From Kalaharituber pfeilii (lineage: Eukaryota; Ascomycota; Pezizomycetes; Pezizales; Pezizaceae), in assembly GCA_015179045.1 (NCBI GenBank), contig WHUZ01000017.1, positions 310,001 to 374,000 of the forward strand: DNA of 64,000 nucleotides, given 5' to 3'. The notes beneath the pieces are model-generated. The model saw only the letters and a list, made by a program, of their open reading frames with translations, was not told where the DNA came from and searched no databases. The translations under genes and the position numbers were made by a program. Shown in pieces: positions 11,107 to 24,024 of this stretch (its first letter is position 1; each line of letters starts with the position of its first letter).

Positions 11107-12286
11107 AAGGTATAATGTTATTTTGTTATGAAACTTCTGTAGTAATTTTATTTATTCTAGCTTTGCGTCTAAGAGATTGTGGTTCTGTTGATGGGGCGCT
11201 CGCACTCAAAGATATCTCATCTTTGGCCTGCTATTTTCCCTCTTCTTTTGTGAATGTTTTGAGATTTTAATGCAGGTGGAATATCATTATGGTGATTAGT
11301 TAGATTGCACTTTGATTGTCCAATCCCTTCAGCACGCTGAGCACCTGTTAATTTGCTTCCCGGTCCATTGGCTCCTGTAGTTAACTGACAACCATCTGAT
11401 AACCGTCCCTACTTGTTACCCTGATTTCTCTGCCCTGTCAACGTTACGGCTACATCCATTAATTTTCCGTCCCAAACAAATTTGTACAGCACCACCACCA
11501 GTAATCTAAGCTGCTATATTGTTTGCCCCAATTCCTATTAAATTTTTCCCATATATATTCTATGGGACAAAGGAAACTTTAAGGAGATTAGTAAATCAGT
11601 TAGTTCTTATAAATCTATACTTCGTCACCAAAAAAGCATACATACAATTTTTATCTACAAGAACTAGTCAGTAAAACAAAACTCCCCTAAACCAAGAGAA
11701 AATAAAAAAAAATAAAAATATATAAGGGAGAAAAAGGGAGGTTTAAAAAAAAAAAAAAAAAAACCGAAAGAGGAGAGGAGTAGTTCCGTAATAAACATGG
11801 CAATGAAAATACATGCATGAAATAAAAGGAGAAAAAAGAAAAAAGAAAAAAGGGGAAGATAGGATGTATGAAGGAGGCCTAACAACGTTGCCCAGAACGC
11901 AGCAGGCAGCGCGTGTCCAAAAGGAATCATGATCAGGTTGAGGCACAGGGCTGAAGGATAAGGATGTCATGTGAATAAAACTGTCTATGTAATGTCTGCT
12001 CAAAACCGGACGGAGTAAAAGGATGGGGAGAAGTTTGAACGGGGCTTTTATTGGAGTGGTCTGCGTTTGGTTGAGCCATTCTGTAAAAGGTGGAATGACT
12101 TTTGTTTTCCTTTGTACATGTCTGTGCTTATATATGTTTCCTTCCGTAAGGGTGGATGTTTATTACCGGTAGGGAACTAGCCGGATCTCTATCCTCTCTC
12201 AATCAGCTATCGCTTCATTCTTCCCCCAGGGCCCCATCTTCATCCTCCTGCCCACCCCACCTCACCCCACCCTGCTCTTTGTATTC
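11107..12286. other. Convergent intergenic spacer
   Basis: Holds the 3' regions of the flanking convergent genes. 11500-11860 is AT- and A-rich with an A17 run at 11747-11763. No gene seen. Confidence 0.6.
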
Positions 12287-12976
12287 TCACTGCAAAGCCT
12301 TCCCCCCTACCACCCACACGCCCGCCGCCAACCCTGTCAACCCCCCGGCGACCGCCATCGGCTTCAGCCCTCTCGTACTCTTCCACACCGCGCCTGCTAA
12401 CATCCCCGCCAACACGCTATTTGCTGCATCATGCTTCCCCCTGATCTTGCCTACCCCCGCGTTCATCGCTGAATAGACCAGTGCAATGACCCCCGCATTA
12501 TTTCCCAAAAACGGTCCTCTCCTTGTCACCGCGTTCAGTACACCGTTCAATTTCAGCTTGGGCGGCGCGGAAGCAGGAGTCTTTCTTAGGCCTTCGGCTA
12601 AGCCCCAGGCACCGCCGAGGGCTAGGGCAGTGAGGTAGGTGATGCCGGTCCCATAGCACAGGTCGTCGGTAAAGGTGCGGGAGGGAAGAGCCCCAGTGTG
12701 CGAGCCAGCAAGTGAATTAGGGTCATCGAGTGAGATGTAGTCCAGAGAGGAAGAGTTGGAGAGTCCAGCAAGGGGGTGAAGAGACGAGGGATCCGCGAGG
12801 ATGGTGGGGGTGAGGAAGGAGGAGACGTCTTCGTGGGTTGGGGGTTCATAAGAGCGGGCGTGTGCGTTTGTTGGATAGTCGGCAGAAGGTGATGATGAGG
12901 TACTGGAGTAAGAAGAGGGGGAGGAGGAGTGGTGGGTGGGTTGTTTGCCCGTGAGGGCGTTCCACCAGGTGGCCAT
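12287..12976 (-). CDS. TIM23: Mitochondrial inner-membrane import translocase subunit TIM23
   Basis: 229 residues from the ATG at 12976, which gives the family-like start MATWWNALTGK; an in-frame ATG 51 bp upstream (13027) would add MQISSITSLIDKKYSSN and is less likely. Channel-forming subunit of the presequence translocase. The N-terminal half (about 1-105) is hydrophilic, Ser/Pro/Asp-rich, fitting the intermembrane-space receptor domain. From DDLCYGTGITYLTALALGGAWG (about 100-120) the Tim17/22/23 domain gives four Gly/Ala-rich helices with GxxxG spacing (GGAWG, NNAGVIALVYSAMNAGVG, ANSVLAGMLAGAVWKSTRG, AVAGGLTGLAAGVWVVGG). Intronless. It is divergent from the THADA gene. Confidence 0.92.
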   Translation of the reverse strand: MATWWNALTGKQPTHHSSSPSSYSSTSSSPSADYPTNAHARSYEPPTHEDVSSFLTPTILADPSSLHPLAGLSNSSSLDYISLDDPNSLAGSHTGALPSRTFTDDLCYGTGITYLTALALGGAWGLAEGLRKTPASAPPKLKLNGVLNAVTRRGPFLGNNAGVIALVYSAMNAGVGKIRGKHDAANSVLAGMLAGAVWKSTRGLKPMAVAGGLTGLAAGVWVVGGKALQ

Positions 12977-13857
12977 GTTGGAGCTGTATTTTTTGTCGAT
13001 CAGGGAGGTGATAGATGAGATTTGCACCTAGCTGAGGCAGGTATCCAGTCTGGTGTTGTGGTATCGAAGAGCTGGATAGGTCTGCGATACTTGATGTGAA
13101 TGGAGTTGACTATTAGCACTTGTAACCAGTCTTCCGCAGCGGCAATGCCGCATTCGTTAGCATGATGAATACTCGTGGCTGTGAGGAAGGGGAGGTATGA
13201 TCCTAGGCCCATACAAATATACAAATATCTCAGTCCACAAGTATCTTTGCCTCAGATGCTGGAGATACTCGATATCTTGGTCCTTCTGTCCCGCCCGGTA
13301 GCGTAAGGACAGTCCAATGGACTCTTATGCTCCTTCAGTATCCCTTCACGCTCGGTCGAGCCCAGCCTTTTCTGCTCAATGCTCAATTGCAGTATCGCCA
13401 GTCGCAAAATTTGTCGCTTTCCGCCGTGGCCTCCAGAAGATAGGGTAGGGCAGGCCCAGTTCTCCAATCAAACCCCAGTGCCAGTTCGCACAGTTCAATC
13501 CGCAGAGTCAAAACTCTTCCTTTGCCCTCCTCTAACCGCGCGTCCTTCTTCTCGGTGTCTCCAGTTTCACCGGTTGTCGCGCAGGCGCCGCCGTCCTAGT
13601 TAGCAATCGACCTTGTTCGAATTCTCAGAATCCCTCCGATTTCCGCTCCCACACAATTTTTTTTTCCCTTCGCTTCACCAGAGCGCCAAGCTTTCGGATG
13701 ATGTAAATGCCCCCGCCAGAAGACCCGTCTGGCTTGGCATGCCCCTCCAAAGGAGAGAAATTGAACCCCACGGATTTCCACAAAGGTACCGCAGCCCCCC
13801 TCGACCACGCACAAGAGATAGTCGGACGAACACTATCGGCCGTGGTGCCAATTCTCC
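12977..13857. promoter_or_regulatory. Bidirectional region between TIM23 and THADA
   Basis: 880 bp between divergent starts. An ATG at 13707 on the plus strand opens a frame of 102 codons (MPPPEDPSGLACPSKGEKL...) that overlaps the THADA start in another frame; it is either an upstream ORF or the true first exon of THADA. A textbook acceptor, TTTCCTCTTTTCAG, ends at about 13920. Confidence 0.5.
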
Positions 13858-16800
13858 ATGGCCCGAGTTGCGGCAGTCCCTACCGTGGCCTCAATGCCGT
13901 CCCTTTCCTCTTTTCAGCAGTTATTCGAGAAGGCCGGTGTACTCAAGGACGTGGACGGCGAGCAAGCAGTTCAACCACAAACTCCACCACCGATAGTCAA
14001 CCCATTGGATATTGAGTTACTGAAGGAAGTTCGGGCACACCTCGTTTCGTTACAGACGGCTCGTGGGGGTGGGAATGTGACAGTATCCAAGATGGAAGAG
14101 AAGCGTATGGCTGGGACGAATCGAGAGTATGTATTACAAGCTGTGAACCCTGTTCATGTAGAGATACGAGAACAATATATTTACCGCCCGCCTACTTTAT
14201 ATCGCACCCGCTACACAATTGACCCGCTTGCTAATCCTACAAGACCAGCCCTATACAGCCCAAATGCACCAAAAGATGCCGCGGCAATCCACTCCCTCTT
14301 CGCGAAAGTTCTCAACACAGCAGCACTTCCCTCCCTATCGAACCCTCATCGCACAGTTGCTTGCGACGTCCTCTCCACATGGCTGATACGCGCCTCATCT
14401 CCCCCACACTCATGTACACCAGCAATCGAAAGTAACCTCGCCCTTTTGCGGGTACCGTTCAGTGCGGCAAGAGATACTACTGCCGCTGGAGCCGCTGCCG
14501 CGACGCTACATCGCCTCAAGACATTTGCCGCAATCACCAACCTCCTTCTCTCAAATTTCGACTCCTCGGCTTCGTCTGCCCTGATTAAAGCGCTGAAAGA
14601 CTTGTTCAATACCCTTCTCGGGTCATACAAAGTGCTCTTCCTACAATCACTGCCCTCCACAACCTTACAGAAGGACGATATCTACCTTACCTATCTTCAG
14701 AACCAGACGCTAGCACTCCTTGGCCTAGGCCCTGGATATGATTCGACCTTAACCACGGACGCCTTGCCCCAGTTGAGGGTAACTGCTGGCCTTTCCGAAA
14801 GCCGGAGAAAAGCTGCATATTTCATCATAGAGACGCTCGTCACCAGAAAGCCAGGAACAGGGGCAAGCATGGGAGGAAGTATATCAGCACGTAATCTCCT
14901 CAAGTTGGCTGATGGGGAAAGGAAAGAGAGTGACTCACATCAAATCCTGTTACACCTTTTATCCACTGTCTCCAAGGATCGAACACTTGCATCAAGTGCA
15001 GGAAAGACCTTCGTATCCATACTTGCAGGTATCAAGTCCGAACTGGTACAGGAACGGGAAAGTGTCGAAGGGGAGGCACTTGCACGGTGGGAAAACATCT
15101 GGAATGAACCTTTGCGTGCCGCTCTTCGAGGAAGCTTCGTACTATCAGACGACGGAGATGGGCTTAGTGGGGGGGAGCATGGGGCCGACACGGTAGTGCA
15201 GCAACCAGCGATGGCGAAACTGCTAAGCTGAAGGCTATGATGGCTGCAGCACGAGTGAACTTGACGACCTATGTGCTTCCAGGCGTATTCAGGCTGTCTG
15301 GGGTAGACGGATTAAGGAGGTTTGTGGAAGGGTTTAGACTACACGGACGGCAGATGCAGAAGGATGAAACTGTAGAGGACTGGGATGTCGATGCGTGGCT
15401 TTGTTGCATTCGTGTTGGGAGAGAGGTTGGATTTGTAGATGAGATAGGTAAATTAACCCCCTCCCCTCCCCCTCCCCCCTCCCCTTATGTGTCAAGCCGA
15501 CTGATGCAAATTACTGTCAAGATGATGTCGAAACTACCTCAAGATCCCCGACACTCACCCTGTCAAAAGCCACATTGATACCACTTCTTACCCATACTTC
15601 TACGCAAACTCGACTATCGGCACTTTCACTTCTCATGGCCTCCCCTGTCACCACAAAACCCCCATCTTCTGCCTCCCTCGCGCTCCTTCGTTCACACCTT
15701 TCGCACTTCCATGCATCTACAGATGCAGAGTTCCGAAATATTACTGCAGGTCTTATCCGTGCGTTTATCGAGAGGCTTGCTGGGGCTTCCTTTGCAACTA
15801 GCCGAAAGGCGCAAAAAATGCGGGAGAAGAGCGCAAGAGGATTGTCATTATCAGAAGAAGAGCTTAATGAAGTCAGAAGCTTGGAGGAGAGAGTGGAAGA
15901 GATGAAGGATTTTGTGGAATGGTATATAGGTTTCATTCGACAGCAAATGTATCCTGGGAAGGGCTTTCCCCGCGTGACAATGGCAATGCGGGTACTGCGA
16001 ATGTGGGTGAATAGTGGAGTTGATATGGTTCCTCCACTGAAGCGAGAGCCTCCTGACCCTCACAGCAAATCGAAATCGAAGAACCAGTCCAGGCGCAATC
16101 CGCGCACTGGACCGCAAGGGAGTGACATTCAATTTCCATTCAGAGTAACTATTTTTGACGATGAAACCAAGGAGGGAGCACAATTAAGTAGGCTGCTTCT
16201 TGACAGCATATTCAACTCTTTTGAGGATATTCGTTCAGAGGCAGCTGAAATTGTGAAATCTGGATTGATTTCAAGGAATAAAGGGCGAAATATCATTGAC
16301 TCCCGCTTCCTATTCCGTTGTTTGGGCCGGGTCCAAAGGTCTGGAAGAGCAAGAGACGCGGACGGTCTGGGCAGGGCATTAGAGATTCTCTATGAGGCCA
16401 TAGTTACCTGGGGGAGCTTCACAGTATCAAGACCGCATGATCGTACTGTTGTCGATCGTGATCCAAGCGATCTTTCAGAGATAACATTGTCCAGTCCACT
16501 TGAGTATATGCAATATCTGGTAAACACAGTTCTCAGAGGTAGATTTCTTCACAGAATCAAATCTGGTGGCATAAGCGAGGGTGTGAAAGGTTGGGCTATT
16601 CATGGAATCATATCAGGTATTCGGCTCATTCTTGAACGAAAAGGCCTCTATAACCTAATCTCAATCTCTGATGAGTCGAGGAAGTCAGCATGGAAACTTC
16701 TTCATAAACAATTAATTGAAACATGCTTCGAATTGTGGGAAATAGTTGGTCCCCTATTATGTGCGGATGCCCCAGAAGGATATCTTCCTGACTTTGATGA

Positions 16801-19653
16801 TGGAGATGAAGAAGATGAAGAGTTTGGAATTGGGGGTGATGCCACTGCACAGGCTTTGATGTCATATTCCTGGCGTGCTATTAAAGAATCTAGCGCTCTA
16901 CTCAGTACTATCATATTCCGAGCGCCAGCTCCAGAAATCCTATCTGGGGACGACATCAAGAAGAGCGGAGAGCTAGTCATTGAACAGTTGGCCAATATTA
17001 GACACAGGGGGGCCTTTGCTGCCGTCTCTCCGTCGCTCATTCAGATATGCCAGAAGTGTTTTGAAGTGCCAAATACCCAAAAGCTACCCAGAACATGGTT
17101 GATGGAAAATTTCTCATTAATCATGACGAAAGCGGTTTCTGTCACTAGACGATCCGCAGGTATACCATATCTCATCATTGGAATACTGGCCGCAGAATTG
17201 GATCAGAAGAGGCCACTGTTGTTTGAAACATTTGCGCGGTTCGTCAATATTGCAAAGATGTCTCCCAAAGAATCCATGTTGCAAAGTAAAGTCGGGGAGG
17301 ATAATGGTGGTACTAAACTTGACCTCCCGCAAGTTCATGCGTTGAATTGCATCAAATTACTCTTTAGTGACTCTCGATTGGGTCCTATCGTCTCGGACTT
17401 GATAGGCCCTGGACTGGAGGTATCAGTGAGCTGCTTCGCCAGCCCTATATGGGCAATTAGAAATGGCGGACTCATGCTGTTTACTGCTTTGCTTAACCGA
17501 ATATTTGGAACCAGAAAAAGTCGTAATGACTACTCATATACAGCCAAATTATTCACTACTAAACGATTCTTTTCAAAGTACCCTGCGGTGAAAGATGTTC
17601 TGCTCAGTCACCTAAAGACCGGAGTAGAGGTCTTGCGTTCACCGTCAGTGAGCTTGCTGTCGTCGTCCAGTGTACCAATTGTGGAGATGGTTTATCCGGC
17701 ACTTTCACTAATATCGAGGCTGGGTGTATCCCCAGGATACAATGGTATAGAAGCGTTCAGACCGCTAATTATCGAGTGCATGAGGAGCAAAGTATGGAAA
17801 GTCAGAGAAGTGGCGGCAAAGGCATATGTTTCCCTAGTGAGCCCAGAGGAATGTATTCCAGAGATTAAGAGGCTTTTGCATGTTGAGGGCAACCAATCGA
17901 AGCAGAATAGTCTTCATGGTAGCCTGTGTACGGTCAAATGCCTGCTTGAACGCAGAGTGGGACAAATTCTACCTCCGGAAGAACGTGAAAGTCCCAAACT
18001 ACAACATGTCGCAGCAGAGACTTGCGAAGCTCTTAATGACATGTTTGAAACATTGGCTATTAATAATCGTTGCTTAATGACGAAGGCGCTATTCCTCGAG
18101 ATTACAGGAATTGTAGCCTTAAATTTCGAGGGGACCTTCACACCTTCCTTAGGCGTTTTTGCTAGAAGTAAATTCCCCTGATAAATGACTATTAACGTTG
18201 GCTAACAATTGTAGACTCCATTGGCGTAGTTGAAGCAGCCACCATACCCCTAAGATTGACATTGTCTGAATTTGCAACTCAAGACACAATACTTGCAGAT
18301 ACATTTGCTGGGGCGAAGATTGTCGGAAATGCAGAGTCAAGAGCTCAGCTAGCACGCATTCTGGCTCAACTTGCAATCATGGAAGGACCTGAATCTGGGA
18401 AGGTTGAGGATGTCATTTCTCTCCTTGCAGGTCCTGAGGACGAGATCACAGTGACTATCAGTACTGTCTTAATGGAATATTCCGGTCATCTGAATTGGGC
18501 GGAGGAGAAAATAGCACACGTTAAAAGCATCCTCTGGAGGAAAGCCATTGATGACTCAAATTGGTGTGAAGTACGCGTAGCTTGTATGGAGCTTCTAGGT
18601 GTCATTCTAGAGCACCATCCGAGAATCGTATTGCATGATGATAAAGTGCTTGATTGGGAGATTCTTTTGGATTTGATTGTGAATGCACGAACAGTGCCAC
18701 TTAAAGATGCCTCTTTGGTGGCTTTGGGCAAGGTTGTGTTCCAGATATGGTCAACTGAAAACGCAGATAGACAGAGACCTCTGAAACTGTGGTTAGAGCA
18801 AGTCGTCTCTGCCTCACATGAGAATATGGTATGTGTCCTTCCTCAACCCCCCGTTCTCAGAGTTGAAGTTAATTAGCTCCTTTAGCCCTACCCAAGCCGA
18901 GAGTCGGCTTTGCAATCCCTAGAAGGAATATCTTCTGTTCTGCAGTTTTCTTCTTCCGCACCAGAGTCATCATTGCTTCCCGTTTACTTCACTTTATACA
19001 ACTTCCTCAATGATGATGAAGAAGAAATTCGAGAATCTGCAGCCACCATCGTCACAAGAGAGGTTCTAAAAGTGCGTTGTCCAATGATTCCACTTGCAGC
19101 AAGTGAGGCTTTAGCGAGGAAACTCGGGGAAGAATTCCAGGGCAGCGTGATATTGCCCGCAGTAGCCAAGATTGTGGGACAGCAGGATATTAAGACAATC
19201 CTCGCCGATGTTTCGAAAAACAATGAAATTCTATTCATGAAGGAGAAACAGAACCTCTGGATTGATGAAATCAGGGAAGTTGATTTGTGGACGGTAGTTT
19301 TGGAGACTGTATTGAGCATTGAGAAGAATTCAGAGCAAGCAAGGGCGGGTATAGAGAGATTGATAGAGTTCGTTAAGAACGGTCTTGACGACCTGTTAAA
19401 TTACGGGCTATCAATGGAGGGCAAGGAGAACACTGGCAATGGCACTGATGGGCCATTGGGATGGACATCGTCGTCAGAGGAAGTATTTGCATCGGGATGG
19501 AGGGTATTCAATGGCCTAGGAATTCTGAAGAAATTGAGAGAATCAGAGTTCTGGTCTACTGCAGAAATTGATTCTCGCAAGTGCGTATGGGAGGAGATTC
19601 TGGAATCTGAACGGAAACTAGAAGGGAAGGTGGGGCTTTGGCGGCGTTCATAA
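13858..19653 (+). CDS. THADA/TRM732 family: regulator of tRNA 2'-O-methylation (DUF2428)
   Basis: Join of 13858-15447, 15522-18167, 18215-18828 and 18886-19653, with one base apparently missing in the first exon; about 1,872 residues. The yeast member TRM732 partners the TRM7 methyltransferase for Nm32 in the tRNA anticodon loop. Long HEAT/ARM-like helical protein. The diagnostic DUF2428 core lies in exon 2: VTRRSAGIPYLIIGILAAE, then SPIWAIRNGGLMLFTALLNR with IFGTRKSRND, then YPALSLISRLG and SKVWKVREVAAKAYVSLV. Introns of 74, 47 and 57 bp have clear donors (GTAAAT, GTAAAT, GTATGT) and consistent phases; intron 1 holds a CCCCTC tract. The frame breaks at 15169-15175 (see separate entry). The start is uncertain: 13858 is the most conservative choice, and an upstream exon from 13707 is possible. 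Confidence 0.88.
15169..15175 (+). other. Apparent frameshift in G7 run of THADA
   Basis: As read, the frame ends in TGA at 15229-15231. Adding one G to the run gives SGGGAWGRHGSAATSDGETA and then KLKAMMAAARVNLTTYVLPG with no stop. A 35-bp GT..AG intron (15197-15231 region) would also fit the phase but is too short and lacks a branch site. Confidence 0.7.
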
Positions 19654-20823
19654 CTGCATTACACGCGTTACCTGTACTCGAGTACTGTACTGTACAGTTT
19701 GGTGGGTGCCGTACGCGCGAACCAGGCTACATACCTTAGGTGATGTACCGTACCGCGCAAACGGCTTCTTGATTGGCAGAAGAGATACAGTACGACTTAC
19801 TTAACTTATGAGCACGTCGAGCTCTCGCCTGTACTGTAATTGGCCCTGTTTCTCGCGCCACAGGGCCTTGCACATATTTGTCGAGTCTGCGCATACGTAG
19901 TTGCAGCCTGCACTCTTCAGCGTGCATATCAAAGAGCTGAAAAATTGCAGCTTCAGCTCTCGTCGCAGATCGGTTGACACGTATGTATTTTAAGTAACTC
20001 TCCACACAAATGCACGTATGATAGACCAACGCGGATGCATCGGCTGGTCTGATGCACAGGACTACTGTACTGACATGACTCGAATGCACAGCATCTTCGT
20101 GATGCCCCAGTTTCCGAACGGGCCTTTGCCCTAGCGCCCGGAATCAAGCGCCCCTACATATGATACCGAGAACTAGTGAAGTCCAGCTAGGGCTTGAGCC
20201 GTTCTCGGCCCGAGGATTAGATAAGCGATTCGCTCTGCTGGATGCTTTTCATCGTCATGAGACACGCTCACCCTCTTTGCGGCCCCTTTTGCGCCCTGCG
20301 TATTCTCCAGGCCAGGCTCCCGTCCATGCAGGAACTGTGAGCCCCTGGCATGCGTGCTTCGGCCGCTGAAATGCTCCTGTCATGTCGTGCTTACGACTAC
20401 ACCGGGACGCGCTGGCGCGGCCTGCGCATGCAGCGAATGCGGGCGGCGGGTGCTGGGGCTTGGCTCTGTAGAGTCATGTCTACTGTACCCTACTCTCTCT
20501 ACTCGCGACGCGGGAATGCCCATCACGAATGTCCTGCTGCACGCCTGAGACGGATTGACGGAAAGCGGGGGGGGGGGGAGGCGCCGTAAATCGGCCCTGG
20601 ACGTGATCCTGGCGACAAGGTTAAGCTAAGTCACACGTTTGTTGAATCAATCGAAACCCTCGAGTAGGCCCTCGTGCCGGCGCTGGACCTTGGCTATGCA
20701 CTCTCGCTGCACGCTGTAGTATTAATACTTCAAGCCCGCATTGCAACTGCCACACAGCTGCCGACTAGTTATCGGTATCTTTCCGCCCCTCCTGGGCCGA
20801 CCAAGCAGGCCCTGGGCGAAGCA

Positions 20824-20848
20824 GCAAGCAAGCAAGCAAGCAAGCAAG
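20824..20848 (+). repeat. GCAA tetranucleotide microsatellite
   Basis: About six uninterrupted GCAA units in intergenic DNA. Confidence 0.9.
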
Positions 20849-21458
20849 AGGCAGCTTCCTCCACATACTGAATACGGTAAGAGTAAAGCGTGCTGCTGTC
20901 CTGCTCACAGCTGCAGCTGGATAACCAGCCCAACTGGATTCCCGCGCGTATCGGGCTCAAAAGACAGGAAGTCCATCCGTGCCCGCATCTCGAAGGGCAA
21001 GACATTTGCGTAAACTCGCTGCAAGAAGACGTCCAACAACCCACCGTTTCCTCAGTGAGAGGGAAAAAGAAAAAGAAAAAAAAAAAAAAAATTATTCAAA
21101 CATCCTGCTGTACCCGTGCCTGTGCCTGTCCTTGTGGTAAGCCCGTGTTACTCGCCTGCCCCAGGTCCGCTCGAAGGAAGCGGTCGGGAGAGGCTCGCCC
21201 TTCCTCAGGAATCAAACCTTACCGTTTCCTGACAATTCCTCCCAGCCTTGCTCACAAACGGCTTGCCTCTCCATTCCTCTCTTCCCCCGTTTCTTTCCCT
21301 CCATCCTCTCCTTCTTGTTTCTTCGCTGTCGCTAGATTGTTTCTGCTACCCGTCATCAAAATTATAGCAGACGCCATCTCATAGCACGCTGAGTTACTAT
21401 AAAGCCCAGCCAAAACCCATATTCCTTCAGCCTTAGGGCGAGGCAATCAAATTAACCT

Positions 21459-21475
21459 CCCCCCCCCCCCCCCCC
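21459..21475 (+). repeat. C17 homopolymer
   Basis: Seventeen consecutive C followed by ACCCCC, intergenic. Confidence 0.9.
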
Positions 21476-22186
21476 ACCCCCGTTCTGCGCCAACCGCTGT
21501 GTCGACTTGCTGGGCCACTTCGGGAAAACACTATTTGATGAGATTGAATGGATCCATGAAATTGACGACAGATCACGAGTGACACGATAATTTGACTGAA
21601 CACGAGTCGTTCTCTCTGTTTTTTAACGAAGCTGACGAAAGTGACGTTTAAGCGTGTTAGAAAAGAGCAAGAAAGAAGAAAATACGTAGGAAAATAGAGC
21701 AAGAGAGAAGGTCACAGGAGGCATTAGCAAGAGTGATTGGTTCAAGTGCTTGTCTGAAGTCATTCGCTCACTCGGTCAGTTGGACGGCCCCATTTGGCTA
21801 CATTGGGTCGATTTGAACCGAATCAGTGCAGGGGTTTACATGTGCCGCGGCGTTCGTTCGCTGGTCGAGTCAGGGTTGTTTCCACAGGTCATCTCCCTTC
21901 AAATTTAACATCCCCTCACCTACATACTACAACAACAGACATCATCGCCAGCAACACAGGAAAAGCATCAGCGACATTCCACAATCCACCCTGCTGGAAG
22001 ATCTCGACAATCCGACAAGTCGGAGAAGTCAGAGCAGAAGGCTTGGGGGGTTAAACAACAACAGCGCCAAAAGTGTAGTGATTGGTCCAATCCCAACTTT
22101 ATTGTGACCCATACACGCCGGGCTTACTGACTTACCCTTCAAATCAATCTGAGGCTGCGAGATACTCACAAAAGAAAACCTTTGCC

Positions 22187-24024
22187 ATGCCGTCAAAAGA
22201 TCTAGATCCCGATGTCGCCGAAGAGTTAGCATTCTATAAGTCGCAGATAGCGCAGCTTGAGTCTGAGCTTGCGGATTTCCAAGCTAGCTCGCGGGAGCTT
22301 GAGACGGAGCTCGAAAAGGAACTTGAAGCTTCAGAAAAGCAGCACAGAGCTCTCAAAGAAAAAAATGAGGCGCTTCGCTATGAGGCTGACGAGTGGAAGG
22401 TTAGCTACATGATCCTCCTTAATGGGCGTAAGGCCATGCATGGTCACTGACAAGCATCAAATTGCAATGACAGGCCAAGTACAAACAGTCCAAAGCAGAA
22501 GCAAACGCTGCGCAGAACATTCTGCAAAAGGAGGTTACAAGCTTAAGGGAACAAAATCGGACTCTACTGCTTCGGCTACGAGATATGGAAGTATCCAATG
22601 ATGCCTTCGAAACTCAGGAAAGGATTGTAAAGTCCTCTTTGGAGGATCTTGAGACAAAATACAACGTCTCAATTGAAAGGGGTGTAATGCTGGAAGCCGA
22701 GATACATGCTGGAGAAGCAGAACGTGAAAGCTTGAGGATTGAGGTTCAAAGATTGCGAGATGAACTTTCGGACCTCAAGGTAGAAGCCGAAATCACGCAA
22801 GAAAAGCTTCAAAATGCATTAGCTATGAACGCCAAATATGTCGGTCGCCCTGGATACCAATCCCCTATCTCGGAGGATAATGCTTCAGACATCGCACCTG
22901 TTACACCCAGAAACCGCTCTGTGAGCCAAAAGATTGCTGGTGATGTCACATCTCCGGCTCCACCTTCACCGCCAATATCAGAGACATCCACTACAGCGTC
23001 AGGATCTTCCAGAATACCAACGCCATTCGATCCTTCTGCTACTCCGCGACCCGCTAATCAATCAAAGACTCGCAGTTCCAGAGGCCAGACTGCTGGGGCA
23101 AATGGCACAGCCCTCCCTATTCCAGCATCAAGGTCTCTTCATCAAATCCGTGGCCTAATAGGGCAAATGCAGCGGCTAGAACAGAGAGTACAGTCGGCAC
23201 GGTCAAAGCTTCCAGCCCCAGCAGTTTCACCACCACGACACTCCCCAAGTCCACAGCAGAACTACCCTTTTTTACCCACAACCATCATGCGGTCCGGAAA
23301 GGGCCGACCAAGCTCGAGTATATCGACGTCTTCAGCCGACACGGCCGCATCGTCTTCAACCAGCTACACACCCGTTTCCAGGCTTTCCTTGGGTGGAATC
23401 GGGGATCGGCCGACAAGCAGAGCTGCGAGCGGGCTGGAAAAACCTGATCATGTGGGAAGCCGACCAAGTTCCCAAGCATCTGCCTCTACGTCCATATCTG
23501 TGGCCTCCAGGTCAAGTCTGGGTGGTGGCAGTGTTTCCAGCGGTTTGCCGACGCCGAAATCCGCACTCCGATCGACGGCCACTACGTCCAGAATCTTACC
23601 GAACTTGGGTGTAAGCCGGCACGACTATACTACTAGTATGAAGTCATCTGTTCGAAGCAGCTTGCCTGGTCCTGGCGAACGGAAGAGAAACTCGATTACA
23701 ATGAATCATCAACACAAGGATAGTGTCGGAAGTCAAAAGGATAGCTGTGGTATTACAAGTGATGATGAAAGTGATTTGTTCGATAGCACTTCGCCTTCAC
23801 CAAGCTTTAGCTCGCCCGCGCGGAAGTTGACTGGCAACGCAATTAGTCTTGCTGGAATTGTGGGATCTCCAAGAGCGGGTGCCACCCCAATAGTTAGAAG
23901 CAGTTTGCCAAGAAGGAGTTTAGGCGGCGCTGATAGGAGGGTGTCAGGGGCGTCGACGTTGGGAGACGAGACTTCAGGGTTGATGGGACCACCAACAACG
24001 GTGAGGAAAAGAGTGAACAGCTAA
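22187..24024 (+). CDS. nudE: Nuclear distribution protein nudE (RO11) homologue
   Basis: Join of 22187-22399 and 22474-24024; 587 residues; 74-bp intron, phase 0 (EADEWK|AKYKQSKAEA). NudE binds LIS1/NUDF and dynein and is needed for nuclear migration along hyphae. The N-terminal ~190 residues are one long coiled coil with heptads (AEELAFYKSQIAQLESELAD, then SSRELETELEKELEASEK) and the family signature SSLEDLETKYNVSIERGVML followed by LRIEVQRLRDELSDLKVEAE. The rest is Ser/Thr/Pro-rich and probably disordered, with RGLIGQMQRLEQRVQSARSKLP (about 317-338) as a second short helix usual in fungal members. The start MPSKDLDPDVAEELAFYK is chosen over in-frame upstream ATGs because homologues begin there and GCC precedes the ATG. 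Confidence 0.93.

Larger units (their letters stand above)
19654..22186. other. Intergenic region between THADA and nudE
   Basis: 2.5 kb with no supported gene. It includes a G12 run (20567-20578), a GCAA repeat, an A-rich tract (21062-21089) and a C17 run. 21750-22186 is the likely nudE promoter and leader. Confidence 0.55.

Noticed and set aside
15197..15231. Tiny intron in THADA to explain the frame change
   Set aside because: 35 bp is shorter than any other intron in the window, it has no branch site, and it removes normal-looking codons. A missing G is simpler.
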